DNA of 64,000 bases from CANLBN01 sp034111645 (GCA_034111645.1 JAWUWW010000008.1:1-64000); one strand, 5' to 3'; shown: positions 27,537-36,984, counted from the stretch's first letter. Numbers and translations: made by a program. The notes: generated by a model not told the origin, from the letters alone.

Positions 27537-28451
27537 TTATTTGCCCTGTTGCTTCCACTCTTGCCATGCCGCCTCTACTAAATCATCAGGAACGGTATTG
27601 GCCTTTGAGGCAACTTCGAAAATACTCGGTAGTGATGGAAATTTATCGGCGCTTTTAATCTTGCGAATAAAATCCTTAATAACGGCTTGATCAAAAGTAG
27701 ATTTTTGCAAAGATTGAGCATTAGCGGACTTAGGGTTTTTAGATATTCGTGTCATCGCAATACGTAGGCTGACTTGCATTTTTTTGAATGAATCGGCTAA
27801 GAATCCAATCTCATCTTTGGAGTTAACTTCAAAGTTTTGGTCTAGTCGCCCTAAACTAATTGCATCGGCAGTATCGGCCAGTTTAATTAAAGGATTTATC
27901 ACAATACTATTAAGTAAGACATTCATGATAATCAAAATTGCGATTGCAAGAATAATAATAAGGGCAATAATTCCGAGAGCAAACTGATCGAGCGACTTAG
28001 CTAGTTCGTCTCTTGTTACATAGAGCTCTAATGAGCCGATGCTTGTGCCTTCACGAACAATATTGCGAGTAATTTTTATGTTTAGTGGGTCAAATGAGCC
28101 ACTGAAGTCGATAATCTGATTATTTTGAATGCGACTTTTGGCAGACATTACCCCTTGATTGCCTTGATCATTAACGACAATGCCAACGATTGTAGATAGC
28201 CCCAACTCAGTGGCTAACAAATCACTGACCAGTTCTTTATCAATATTCCACATGGGCGTTTCAAGACTTTTAGAAAGGCGGTCTGCTGTTACATTAGCAA
28301 ATTGGGTCAATTTACTTGTCTCAATCTCTTTAATGTAGTTAAAAGAGAATATTCCCACAATAATTGTTACCGTTGTCACAGTAAAAATAAGCAATGAGAT
28401 CATTTTCATTTTAACGGTTGCATACCATTTAATATCTTTTAAATTATTCAT
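27537..28451 (-). CDS. HAMP-domain membrane sensor without output domain
   Basis: 304 residues. One membrane segment at about 15-40, a periplasmic sensor of about 115 residues (TADRLSKSLETPMWNIDKELVSDLL, IVGIVVNDQGNQGVM), a second membrane segment (about 160-185), then a HAMP domain (VINPLIKLADTADAISLGRLDQNFEVNSKDEIGFLADSFKKMQVSLR). After HAMP come only about 75 residues ending in AAWQEWKQQGK; no kinase, cyclase or methyl-accepting region is present. The periplasmic pattern resembles double-Cache/LapD-like sensors of kinases. It probably works by contacting another protein. It is a single gene. Confidence 0.82.
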   Translation of the reverse strand: MNNLKDIKWYATVKMKMISLLIFTVTTVTIIVGIFSFNYIKEIETSKLTQFANVTADRLSKSLETPMWNIDKELVSDLLATELGLSTIVGIVVNDQGNQGVMSAKSRIQNNQIIDFSGSFDPLNIKITRNIVREGTSIGSLELYVTRDELAKSLDQFALGIIALIIILAIAILIIMNVLLNSIVINPLIKLADTADAISLGRLDQNFEVNSKDEIGFLADSFKKMQVSLRIAMTRISKNPKSANAQSLQKSTFDQAVIKDFIRKIKSADKFPSLPSIFEVASKANTVPDDLVEAAWQEWKQQGK

Positions 28452-28876
28452 GCTGCACCTTATCCTTAAGTGGTGGTTTTAAATGAATCGAACTATGTCG
28501 TTAAGCGCCTATTGGTTGCTCTTGTTTATAATGAAATCATTTCAATCTAGGTATTCTTGTTTAAATTCGCATGAAATATTAGCATTAATAAGCTCGCGAG
28601 CAATGCTGTCATAATCTCATCGTTGACTAGAACAAGGCCACAATGATCGTTACGTATTTAAAGAGATCGGCAGTTAGATGAGTGGTTTATCGATACGCTA
28701 TAGATTGGAATGGCTGCTCGCGTTAATTAAGATAAGTCATCGAGGGGTGACTTACTCATTAATTAAAATAAATCCATTTCAAATAGTTTAGCCGCTAGCG
28801 ATAAATTGAATCTATTCGAACACTGTTAGCCGCTAGCGTCAATAATTTATGGGTTAAATGCTTTATAAGCTCGATA
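28452..28876. other. Intergenic region with a repeated 13-mer
   Basis: 425 bp without a gene. TTAGCCGCTAGCG occurs at 28788-28800 and again at 28826-28838, each with the self-complementary core CGCTAGCG, just downstream of tag. Nothing else was recognised. Confidence 0.5.
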
Positions 28877-29470
28877 TTATTTTTTATTCGTTAACTTTTT
28901 ACATCGTTCATGACTAGGACATGTTATTAGATGATCGTTTACCATGCCGGTAGCTTGCATAAAGGCATAACAAATAGTCGGTCCTACAAAGGTAAAGCCG
29001 GCTTTTTTTAGTGTCTTGCTCATTATTTCTGAGGTAGGTGAATTTGCCGGAACTTCGCTCATTGAGCGCCAACTGTTTTGTAATGGTTTGCCATCGACAA
29101 ATTGCCAAATATAATCTTTGAAGCTCCCGTGTTGTTGCAATATTATAAGATAGGCAAGAGCATTTTTTTTGAAGGCGTGGATTTTTAGTTTGTTGCGAAC
29201 AATGCCTGAGTTCTGTTGTAGCGCTTGAATTTTTTTTTCAGAGTAGCAAGCTATCTTTTTTGCATCAAAGTTATCGAAGGCAAGCCGATAATTCTCACGT
29301 TTTTGTAAAATAGTAATCCACGATAAGCCGGCTTGAGCGCCCTCTAGTAATAAAAATTCAAACAGTTGTTGGTCATCATATAAAGGTTGTCCCCACTCAT
29401 GATCATGATAGTGCTCGTAAAGCTCATTTCCATGACACCAATTGCATCGCATATTCTGTGTCTGTGTCAT
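28877..29470 (-). CDS. tag: DNA-3-methyladenine glycosylase I
   Basis: 197 residues, family length. Tag excises 3-methyladenine from alkylated DNA. The zinc-binding N-terminus CNWCHGNELYEHYHDHEWG, the LLEGAQAGLSWITILQKRENYR stretch and the C-terminal FTFVGPTICYAFMQATGMVNDH, then CPSH, are all typical. Met7 is an alternative start that would place the protein at the family N-terminus MRCNWC. Single gene, divergent from pip. Confidence 0.95.
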   Translation of the reverse strand: MTQTQNMRCNWCHGNELYEHYHDHEWGQPLYDDQQLFEFLLLEGAQAGLSWITILQKRENYRLAFDNFDAKKIACYSEKKIQALQQNSGIVRNKLKIHAFKKNALAYLIILQQHGSFKDYIWQFVDGKPLQNSWRSMSEVPANSPTSEIMSKTLKKAGFTFVGPTICYAFMQATGMVNDHLITCPSHERCKKLTNKK

Positions 29471-29594
29471 AGATCGACTCTTTTTTTATAGGTATAGGGA
29501 TAATAATGTTTATAAAAAATAGTGTGCGAGGCATACTTGTACGCTTAAGATTTACCCGCTATTGTGTAGCTTCAACTATTAAAGGGTAATGATA

Positions 29595-30542
29595 ATGCAT
29601 TCTTTATATCCTCCCATCAAGCCTTACAAGAGCGATACTTTATCTGTTGGTAATGGTCATGTCTTATACATAGAAGAGTCCGGTAGTCCCGAGGGTTTGC
29701 CTGTTTTGTTTGTGCATGGTGGTCCAGGGGCGGGTTGTTCAGCAGCGGATCGACGGTTTTTTGATCCAGAGAAATACCGAATTATTTTATTTGATCAGCG
29801 TGGTGCGGGTCGCTCCACCCCTCATGCAGAGCTTGCACACAACACAACGCAAGATTTAATAGATGATATTGAACGTATTAGAAAATATTTCGATATTGAT
29901 CAATGGATTTTGTTTGGCGGCTCTTGGGGTTCAACACTATCACTTTTGTATGCCCAGCAATACCCTAGCCAAGTCTCGGGCATGATACTGCGTGGTATTT
30001 TTCTGTGCCGACGCAATGATCTTGATTGGTTTTATCAATATGGTGCAAGTCAGGTTTTTCCCGATTATTGGGCAGAATTTATCGATCCTATTGAAGTCGA
30101 TGAGCGTGCAGATATGATTAGTGCCTATTACCGTCTGTTAACTGGCGATAATGAGCTAGCAAAAATGAATGCCGCTAAACATTGGTCTATTTGGGAGGGG
30201 CGTTGCGCAACTTTAAAGCCAAACCCTGACATTGTTGACATTTTTTCAAATGCGCATTTAGCTCTATCGCTGGCGCGTATAGAGTCGCATTATTTTGTTA
30301 ATGAGTGTTTTATCAATGAGAATCAAATTTTAGATAATATTGAAAAGCTTTTTGGTATCCCTGCGGTTATTATTCATGGACGTTACGACATGGTGTGCTC
30401 TCTCGATAATGCTGTATCACTTGATCGCGCTTGGCCCGATGCAAAATTACAAATTGTGCGAGATGCTGGTCATGCGTCACGTGATCCCGGTATCCTTGAC
30501 GCACTAGTGCGTGCAACAAACGAAATGGCTAGTGCTTTTTAG
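29595..30542 (+). CDS. pip: Proline iminopeptidase
   Basis: About 315 residues, alpha/beta hydrolase of peptidase family S33 that removes N-terminal proline from peptides in the cytosol. Motifs: oxyanion HGGPGAGCS, DQRGAGRS, nucleophile elbow FGGSWGSTLSLLYAQ, and the late Asp/His in HGRYDMVCSLDNA and DAGHASRD. Start: the ATG at 29595 follows AAAGGGTAA; an in-frame ATG six bases earlier is possible. The next gene follows by 41 bp. Confidence 0.95.
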   Translation: MHSLYPPIKPYKSDTLSVGNGHVLYIEESGSPEGLPVLFVHGGPGAGCSAADRRFFDPEKYRIILFDQRGAGRSTPHAELAHNTTQDLIDDIERIRKYFDIDQWILFGGSWGSTLSLLYAQQYPSQVSGMILRGIFLCRRNDLDWFYQYGASQVFPDYWAEFIDPIEVDERADMISAYYRLLTGDNELAKMNAAKHWSIWEGRCATLKPNPDIVDIFSNAHLALSLARIESHYFVNECFINENQILDNIEKLFGIPAVIIHGRYDMVCSLDNAVSLDRAWPDAKLQIVRDAGHASRDPGILDALVRATNEMASAF

Positions 30543-30583
30543 GTTTATAATTGCCAATGCTTTGATCACCCACAGGAGTCAAA

Positions 30584-31219
30584 ATGTCCGCAACGCTTTT
30601 TTTTATTCATGATCCGATGTGCAGTTGGTGTTGGGGTTTTAGCTCGGCATGGAAATCGATCAAAGAACAGTTACCTAATGACATTAAATTGCAAACAATA
30701 TTAGGCGGGCTGGCGCCAGATTCAGATGTGCCGATGCCAGTAGATACAAGAATATTCCTCCAAAAAACCTGGAAAAATATTGAGAGTGTTATTCCTGGAA
30801 CTCAATTTAATCATGATTTTTGGTCGCTTTGTGAACCCAGGCGCTCTACTTATCCAGCTTGTCGTGCGGTTATTGCTGCTTGTGCAATAAACCCCGAGCT
30901 TGAGTTTGAGATGATTAGCGCTATTCAGAAGGCTTATTATCTTGATGCAAAAAATCCATCGGATACATCTGTATTAATAGAGCTTGCAGAATCGATCGGT
31001 ATCGATAAAGAAGCCTTCGCAGATGCTTTAAAAAGTGATGCTGTACAGCAGTTGCTAGAACAAAATATCCAAGCCTTTCGAGAATTTTCCGCCAGCTTAG
31101 GGGTGTCTGGTTTTCCAAGCTTAGTGATGAAAACAGACAAGGGCTTTACTGTAATTCCCATTGATTATAACGATCCTAATGTTTCGTTAGCAGCCATTCA
31201 CGCTCATCTAAAACCATAA
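30584..31219 (+). CDS. DsbA-family thioredoxin-fold protein (FrnE-like)
   Basis: 211 residues with no signal peptide, so probably cytosolic. The N-terminal strand leads into a CSWC redox centre at residues 13-16 (HDPMCSWCWGFS), with a helical insertion typical of DsbA/FrnE/2-hydroxychromene isomerase relatives and the cis-proline region VSGFPSLVMKTDKG near the C-terminus. It matches the COG3531 group of predicted disulfide isomerases; the substrate is unknown. Good Shine-Dalgarno (CAGGAG). Likely cotranscribed with pip and dtd. Confidence 0.86.
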   Translation: MSATLFFIHDPMCSWCWGFSSAWKSIKEQLPNDIKLQTILGGLAPDSDVPMPVDTRIFLQKTWKNIESVIPGTQFNHDFWSLCEPRRSTYPACRAVIAACAINPELEFEMISAIQKAYYLDAKNPSDTSVLIELAESIGIDKEAFADALKSDAVQQLLEQNIQAFREFSASLGVSGFPSLVMKTDKGFTVIPIDYNDPNVSLAAIHAHLKP

Positions 31220-31237
31220 CTTATTAAGGCTATAGCT

Positions 31238-31738
31238 ATGCGTGCATTGTTGCAGCGTGTTTCTTCCGCGTCTGTTTGTGTCGATGCAAAAATCGTCGGT
31301 GAAATAGACCAGGGTCTATTGATTTTACTCGGCGTTCAACGCGGGGATACCAGAGAGACGGCTAATAAACTGGTCGATAAAATAGTTAACTACAGAATGT
31401 TTAATGACATCGATAACAAGATGAACTTAAGCGTTAAAGATATTAGCGGTGGTTTATTAATTGTTTCTCAGTTCACTTTAGCGGCCGATACCGATAAAGG
31501 ACGAAGACCCGGATTTTCCTCTGCAGCCGAGCCTGATCGGGCAAAGGAGCTATATGACTATTGTATTATGCAGGCTCAACTTTTGACTGCCGACAAAATA
31601 AGCCATGTAAATACAGCGACAAAGGAAAAAATGAATAAATGTAAAGTTGCAATGGGTATCTTTGGTGCAGATATGAAAGTATCTCTCACTAACGATGGCC
31701 CAGTGACTTTTATGTTGGAGGTAAAGCCTGATGCTTAG
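31238..31738 (+). CDS. dtd: D-aminoacyl-tRNA deacylase with a small insertion
   Basis: 166 residues against about 145 for the family. Dtd removes D-amino acids (and glycine from tRNA-Ala) mischarged on tRNA. Signature elements are present: MRALLQRVSSASV, the catalytic SQFTLAADT, RPGFSSAAEPDRAKELYDY, and C-terminal FGADMKVSLTNDGPVTFML with the Gly-cisPro pair. The extra residues lie just before GIFGADM (about residues 113-133, QLLTADKISHVNTATKEKMN), in a loop of the family. It starts 18 bp after the DsbA-like gene. Confidence 0.94.
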   Translation: MRALLQRVSSASVCVDAKIVGEIDQGLLILLGVQRGDTRETANKLVDKIVNYRMFNDIDNKMNLSVKDISGGLLIVSQFTLAADTDKGRRPGFSSAAEPDRAKELYDYCIMQAQLLTADKISHVNTATKEKMNKCKVAMGIFGADMKVSLTNDGPVTFMLEVKPDA

Positions 31739-31740
31739 AC

Positions 31741-31770
31741 TTTAAGCAATCCGACAATAAATTGCTTAAA
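31741..31770 (+). terminator. Hairpin after dtd (possible terminator)
   Basis: TTTAAGCAAT and ATTGCTTAAA form a 10-bp stem with a 10-nt loop directly after the dtd stop. The following sequence (TGGTTGTTG) is only weakly U-rich, so termination is uncertain. Confidence 0.45.
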
Positions 31771-31884
31771 TGGTTGTTGCAAAGAAATTATTGTGAGTAA
31801 TGTATACTGTTGTTTGTTGCGGTAATTTCTATCGTCTTTTATAACTATTTATTGTTAATGCCTGTTTCGGCTTTATAGCTTCCT

Positions 31885-32868
31885 ATGCAAACACATCCCT
31901 CTAAGCCCTTATTAATTATGTTAATGGGTCCGACTGCATCGGGTAAAACCGATGTTGCGATGGCGCTCAGTAAAGTTTTGCCCATCGATATTATCAGTGT
32001 TGATTCTACCTTAGTGTACACAGATTTGAACATTGGCTCGGCAAAGCCATCGCCAGAGGAACTTACATTATTTCCTCATAAGTTGATTGATATCCGTGAT
32101 CCGGCCGAGCCGTATTCTGCTGCGAATTTTTGTCGCGATGCCGAACGCGAAATATCAACTATTGTCAGTTTAGGCCGAATCCCTATTTTAGTGGGTGGTA
32201 GCATGATGTATTTTAAATCGCTGCTTGATGGTCTGGCCGATATGCCAGAAACAGACCCGTCTATTCGCCAAGCAATTGCACATGAAGCAGCTATTAAGGG
32301 ATGGCCTGCAATGCACGAACAATTAAAAGCAGTCGATCCAGAGTACGCCGCTCAATTACATCCGAATCATTCTCAAAGAATATCGAGAGCATTAGAGGTT
32401 TTTCGCGGCAGCGGAATTACCATGACTCAATACCGTAATAAGCAGCATGCTGCCGATGCAAAGCCTAAATTTTTGGACCAATTTACGATTGTTTCTTTTG
32501 GATTATTGCCTGATGATCGTATTTTATTGCATGACCGTATATATAGAAGATTTAATAATATGATCGATAAGGGCTTTCTTGATGAGGTAAAACAATTGCG
32601 CGAGCGCGCAGACCTCAATTTAGACCTTCCATCTATGCGTGCAGTGGGTTATCGTCAGATATGGCAATACTTTGACGGTGATTACGATTACAATACAATG
32701 ATCGACAAAGGCGTTGCTTCTACTCGCCAATTAGCAAAGAGACAATTAACGTGGTTGAGAGAATGGCCAGAGCTAGTGCCTTTGCCAGTAGATAAAGTTT
32801 ATAGCGAAGATTTGATGCAAAAAAAAATAGAATTAATTCTAAGCTTTTTGCCACAAAGATACATATAA
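31885..32868 (+). CDS. miaA: tRNA dimethylallyltransferase MiaA
   Basis: 327 residues. It transfers a dimethylallyl group to A37 of tRNAs reading UNN codons. P-loop MGPTASGKTDVAMAL at about 14-28, then DIISVDSTLVYTDLNIGSAKPS, LIDIRDPAEPYSAANF, LVGGSMMYFKSLLDGLADMP, HSQRISRALEVFRGSG and SMRAVGYRQIWQY. It heads the miaA-hfq-hflX-hflK-hflC cluster in the common gammaproteobacterial order. Confidence 0.97.
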   Translation: MQTHPSKPLLIMLMGPTASGKTDVAMALSKVLPIDIISVDSTLVYTDLNIGSAKPSPEELTLFPHKLIDIRDPAEPYSAANFCRDAEREISTIVSLGRIPILVGGSMMYFKSLLDGLADMPETDPSIRQAIAHEAAIKGWPAMHEQLKAVDPEYAAQLHPNHSQRISRALEVFRGSGITMTQYRNKQHAADAKPKFLDQFTIVSFGLLPDDRILLHDRIYRRFNNMIDKGFLDEVKQLRERADLNLDLPSMRAVGYRQIWQYFDGDYDYNTMIDKGVASTRQLAKRQLTWLREWPELVPLPVDKVYSEDLMQKKIELILSFLPQRYI

Positions 32869-32960
32869 TAGAAAGTCATTAAAACAGCATCTAGATATAT
32901 CGATAATTATTTTTTTGCCGTTAAAATCCAATTATTTCATTAAGGTTAAAGGAGAGCACC

Positions 32961-33206
32961 ATGTCAAAGGGGCAAAATTTACAAGACCCTTACTTAAACG
33001 TTTTACGTAAAGAGCGTATTCCAGTTTCTATCTATTTGGTCAATGGTATTAAGCTACAAGGACAAGTAGAGTCATTTGATCAGTTTGTCATTTTATTAAA
33101 GAATACCGTTAGTCAAATGGTATACAAGCACGCAATATCAACAGTAGTTCCGTCGCGTGCTGTAAGAGTTCCGCTAGTAAATGACGAAGATTTTGATGAA
33201 GAATAA
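32961..33206 (+). CDS. hfq: RNA chaperone Hfq
   Basis: 81 residues. The hexameric Sm-like protein promotes small RNA-mRNA pairing. The N-terminal SKGQNLQDPYLNVLRKERIPVSIYLVNGIKLQGQVESFDQF and Sm2 motif YKHAISTVVPSR are almost invariant in the family. The acidic tail (DEDFDEE) is short. A strong ribosome-binding site (AAAGGAGAG) precedes it. Between miaA and hflX. Confidence 0.98.
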   Translation: MSKGQNLQDPYLNVLRKERIPVSIYLVNGIKLQGQVESFDQFVILLKNTVSQMVYKHAISTVVPSRAVRVPLVNDEDFDEE

Positions 33207-33250
33207 ACTATCCTTTATAAAAAATAATATTATTATAATGGGGACAATTA

Positions 33251-34585
33251 TTGTTCTTTGATCGTCCTAAATCAGGTGAGCTAGCGATATTAGTTCACCT
33301 TAATTTGTCTCATTCTCATTCCTCAGATGACCCTCGTGAGTTCGAAGAACTCGTTCTTTCTGCTGGCGGCGATCCCGTTACTTTAGTGACAGGGCAGCGT
33401 TCTCGTCCAGATGCTAAATATTTTGTCGGTAAAGGCAAAGTTGAAGAGATTAAAGAGCTTGTCGATATTCACGGCGCGCAATTGGTTATTTTTAATCACA
33501 CACTTTCTCCCAGTCAAGAGCGCAACCTAGAAGCTACTTTGCAATGCAGAGTGCTTGATCGCACGGGTTTAATTCTTGATATTTTTGCTCAGCGCGCGCG
33601 TACCCATGAAGGCAAGTTGCAAGTTGAGCTGGCTCAGTTAGGGCATATGTCAACTCGTCTTATTCGAGGTTGGACGCATTTGGAGCGCCAAAAGGGTGGG
33701 ATCGGTATGCGTGGACCGGGTGAAACTCAGCTAGAAACAGATCGGCGCTTACTGCGTGTTCGCATTAAGTCAATTGAAGCCCGTCTTGAAAAGGTTCGTA
33801 AGCAGCGAAGTCAGGGCCGACGCTCGCGCGTTCGAGCGGCTACGCCGACAGTGTCGATAGTCGGTTATACAAATGCTGGCAAATCAACATTGTTCAATTA
33901 TTTAACCAATGCCGATGTCTATGCCGAAGACCAGCTGTTTGCAACGCTAGATCCAACCATGCGGAGGATAGAATTAGCTAACATTGGCCCGACAATATTA
34001 GCTGATACGGTAGGCTTTATCAGCCATTTACCCCATAGATTAGTTGAGGCCTTTAGAGCTACCCTCGAGGAGGCTGCGCATTCTGATTTGTTGTTGCATG
34101 TGATCGATGCGGGTGCAGAAGAGCGTCTATCAAATATTCAGCAGGTCGAGTTAGTTCTTAATGAAATAAACGCAGGCGAATTACCGCAATTAAAAATTTA
34201 TAATAAGTTGGACTTATTGCCTAACCAGCAGCCACGTATTGATCGCGATGATCAAGGTAGGCCAACCGCTGTGTGGTTATCGGCACAGTCAGGCGTGGGC
34301 CTCGATCTATTGCTTCAGGCATTGAGTGAATGTTTGGGGCAAGATATGATCACAGGTCACCTGTTGCTCAGTAACAGTATGGGTCGGCTCAGAGCTAGAC
34401 TTTATGAACTCTCGGTTGTTGATGACGAAGTTTTTAACAGTGATGGGCAGAGCGAGCTATCAATATCTATTTCGCAAGTAGAGTTTTCGCGTCTAATGAG
34501 TGCAGAATCTATTGGTCCTGGGGACTTGGAATGGCGAGGTATTGCCCCAACGTTAGGTAGAGAATCTGAGTTGTGGCAACAATAG
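33251..34585 (+). CDS. hflX: GTPase HflX
   Basis: 444 residues with a TTG start preceded by GGGG; the resulting MFFDRPKSGELAILVHL matches the family N-terminus. HflX binds 50S subunits and splits or rescues stalled ribosomes. The N-terminal HflX domain (about 1-190, GNLE-like FNHTLSPSQERNLEATLQCRVLDRTGLILDIFAQRA, GMRGPGETQLETDRRLL) is followed by the G domain: G1 GYTNAGKS, DTVGF (G3), NKLD (G4). The family context hfq-hflX-hflK is intact. Confidence 0.96.
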   Translation: MFFDRPKSGELAILVHLNLSHSHSSDDPREFEELVLSAGGDPVTLVTGQRSRPDAKYFVGKGKVEEIKELVDIHGAQLVIFNHTLSPSQERNLEATLQCRVLDRTGLILDIFAQRARTHEGKLQVELAQLGHMSTRLIRGWTHLERQKGGIGMRGPGETQLETDRRLLRVRIKSIEARLEKVRKQRSQGRRSRVRAATPTVSIVGYTNAGKSTLFNYLTNADVYAEDQLFATLDPTMRRIELANIGPTILADTVGFISHLPHRLVEAFRATLEEAAHSDLLLHVIDAGAEERLSNIQQVELVLNEINAGELPQLKIYNKLDLLPNQQPRIDRDDQGRPTAVWLSAQSGVGLDLLLQALSECLGQDMITGHLLLSNSMGRLRARLYELSVVDDEVFNSDGQSELSISISQVEFSRLMSAESIGPGDLEWRGIAPTLGRESELWQQ

Positions 34586-34802
34586 TGGAGTACTTTCATC
34601 CATAAAATCTGTTAATTTAATGCCATTCACACTACAAAATTTCAAATAGCGAGCTAAGAATCAAAAAACAGCGTAAGAATAACTGTGTTACATAGAGATA
34701 ATATTCAGTCATTAAAGTAGTTGTTGTGTTTAAACATCTTAATGATTGAAGGTATAATTATGTCTTACTTAAATTTTATAACTAACTATGCGGAGAAGCA
34801 TT

Positions 34803-35984
34803 ATGGCCTGGAATGAACCGGGTGGAAACAATCAAGACCCTTGGGGCGGACGCAAAAAAAATGATGGTCCACCAGATCTTGATGAAGCCTTGAAAAAATT
34901 TCAAAGTAAAGTCCAAGACATCTTTGGTAAAAAAGGTGGCAAAGGCAGTGGCGATGGCGATGGTGGAGATTCATCTGCGGGCGGGCCAAAGTTCTCAGGG
35001 CCAATTGCAGGATTGGTTGCCGTGATTGTTGTCGTTGTCTATTTAGCGGCGGGGTTCTATCAGCTAGATGCTAAAGAAGAAGCGGTAATTCTTCGCTTTG
35101 GTAAATTCCATTCTATTGTTGGCTCAGGTCTTAAATGGAACCCTAAATTTATAGATACCGTCTATATAATAAATACGACAGAAGAACGTGATTATGTCAC
35201 CAAAGCTTTTATGATTACCAAAGACATCAGTATTGTTGAATTGCCGGTTACTATTCAATACAACGTAGGTGATGTTAAAAGTTTCGTACTAAATGTTCGC
35301 TCTCCTGAAAACAGCTTAAAGCATGCAACCGAAAGTGCAATGCGCCACGTTGTTGGTTCAACAGTTTTAGATAGCGTTTTATCAGAAGGCCGCGAATTAA
35401 TTGCTGTTGAAGTCCAGAAAAAACTACAAGAGTATCTTGATAGTTATGGTACAGGCATCAATGTTGTAAACGTTAACGTGCAGCAAGGTAACCCACCTGC
35501 AGAAGTTCAGGCGTCTTTTGACGATGTGGTTAAAGCTAAAGAAGATCGCGAGCGATTAATCAATGAGGCAGAGCGCTACGCTAATGCTGTGGTTCCAGAG
35601 GCAGAAGGCCGTGCAGCTCGTATAGTTGAAACAGCAACGGGTTATCGTGAGAAGGTAATCTCGAAGGCAGAAGGTGAATCAGAACGCTTTAATCGTCTTT
35701 ATGCGGAATATCAAAAATCTCCTCTAGTAACACGTGAACGTCTGTATATTGATGCGATCGAATCTGTGATGGGAAATTCCTCGAAGGTCTTGGTCGATGT
35801 TGAAGGTGGCAATAACATGCTGTTTTTACCATTGGATAAAATCGTTAATAATGCTAACGCTTCGGGTTCAGCATCAGACGATCAAATGTCGCCTGATATA
35901 TTGCGCAGAATTAACGAAAGCGTTACGCAAGAAGTGCGTCGAACGCAGTCCAATGCCAACAATAGTTCAAGGGGGCTTCGCTAA
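34803..35984 (+). CDS. hflK: HflK, FtsH-modulating SPFH membrane protein
   Basis: About 393 residues from the ATG at 34803 (MAWNEPGGN), which has GGAG upstream; an in-frame ATG at 34788 is less likely. A Gly-rich N-terminus is followed by one membrane segment (about 70-90) and an SPFH/band 7 domain (QLDAKEEAVILRFGKFHSIVGSGLKWNP), then a coiled coil. HflK and HflC form a large periplasmic-side cage around the FtsH protease in the inner membrane. Its stop overlaps the hflC start (TAATG). Confidence 0.96.
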   Translation: MAWNEPGGNNQDPWGGRKKNDGPPDLDEALKKFQSKVQDIFGKKGGKGSGDGDGGDSSAGGPKFSGPIAGLVAVIVVVVYLAAGFYQLDAKEEAVILRFGKFHSIVGSGLKWNPKFIDTVYIINTTEERDYVTKAFMITKDISIVELPVTIQYNVGDVKSFVLNVRSPENSLKHATESAMRHVVGSTVLDSVLSEGRELIAVEVQKKLQEYLDSYGTGINVVNVNVQQGNPPAEVQASFDDVVKAKEDRERLINEAERYANAVVPEAEGRAARIVETATGYREKVISKAEGESERFNRLYAEYQKSPLVTRERLYIDAIESVMGNSSKVLVDVEGGNNMLFLPLDKIVNNANASGSASDDQMSPDILRRINESVTQEVRRTQSNANNSSRGLR

Positions 35985-36865
35985 TGAGTACTAAATCAAT
36001 ATTCATAGGTATCGGTGTGATTGTTGCACTGTTTCTTATCAAGTCAACGGTCTACATTTTGCCTGAGTATCAAAAGGGCGTTATCTTGCGCTTTGGTACA
36101 TTGCAGCCCGAATATCCTGATACAGGCATTAATTTTAAGTATCCATTTGCCGATGAGATTATTAAATTCGACGGACGTATTCTTACCTTAGATGCACCAC
36201 CTAAGATTTTACTGACTAGACAGCAAAAACGTTTAGAAGTGGATTCTTATGCAAAATGGCGAGTTAAAGATGTTGGTCGCTACTATGTTAAAACCGGTGG
36301 CTCTGAGCGTCGCGCCGCTAATGCCTTGTCAGATCGTATTGATCGTGAGATTTCTAATCAGCTAGGTCAGCGTACCTTAGAAGAAGCTGTTTCGGGTGAG
36401 CGTGATCAATTAATGGTTGACCTAACCAAAGCTATTGATGATGCCGTTGGCCAAGAGCTAGGTATTGAAGTATTAGATATTCGTGTTAAACAGATTGAGT
36501 TACCACCAGAAGTACGTGACTCAGTTTATGGTCGCATGCAAACCGAACGTAACAAAACCGCTCAGGAATATCGCTCTGGTGGCGCTAAGTTAGCCGAAAA
36601 AAAACGTGCCGCAGCCGACAGACAGAAAGTTGTCATTGAAGCGACTGCTTATAAGCAGTCTGAGCTGATTCGCGGTGAAGGTGATGCGCTTGCAACGGGC
36701 ATTTATGCTGCTGCTTATAGCAAAGATGCTGAATTCTATAGCTTTGTTCGTAGTCTTAATGCCTATCAAACAACCTTCAACAATAAAAGCGATGTCATGT
36801 TAGTAGATCCTAAAAGTGACTTCTTTCGTTATTTGAAAAGCCCTAATGGTAATTTTCAACAGTAA
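35984..36865 (+). CDS. hflC: HflC, FtsH-modulating SPFH membrane protein
   Basis: 293 residues. An N-terminal membrane anchor (about 5-25), then a band 7 domain beginning VYILPEYQKGVILRFGTLQPEYPDTGINFKYPF, and the family's YRSGGAKLAEKKRAAADRQKVVIEATAYKQSELIRGEGDA coiled stretch and AYSKDAEFYSFVRSLNAY. Partner of HflK in the FtsH complex. The one-base overlap with hflK implies translational coupling. A terminator follows at about 90 bp. Confidence 0.97.
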   Translation: MSTKSIFIGIGVIVALFLIKSTVYILPEYQKGVILRFGTLQPEYPDTGINFKYPFADEIIKFDGRILTLDAPPKILLTRQQKRLEVDSYAKWRVKDVGRYYVKTGGSERRAANALSDRIDREISNQLGQRTLEEAVSGERDQLMVDLTKAIDDAVGQELGIEVLDIRVKQIELPPEVRDSVYGRMQTERNKTAQEYRSGGAKLAEKKRAAADRQKVVIEATAYKQSELIRGEGDALATGIYAAAYSKDAEFYSFVRSLNAYQTTFNNKSDVMLVDPKSDFFRYLKSPNGNFQQ

Positions 36866-36954
36866 GTGTGCGAAAGTTATACAAGATTTAACTAAATTAC
36901 TCAATGATTGCTGAGTAATTTACAAACTACCTCGTAATGGTGGTAATATCTCCC

Positions 36955-36984
36955 AAACCGAGTCTCGACAGACTCGGTTTTTTT
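36955..36984 (+). terminator. Rho-independent terminator after hflC
   Basis: AAACCGAGTC and GACTCGGTTT form a 10-bp stem with a 6-nt loop and a T run. It ends the hfq-hflC run and lies upstream of the true start of the DUF2065 gene, which argues against the longer frame opening at 36937. Confidence 0.93.
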
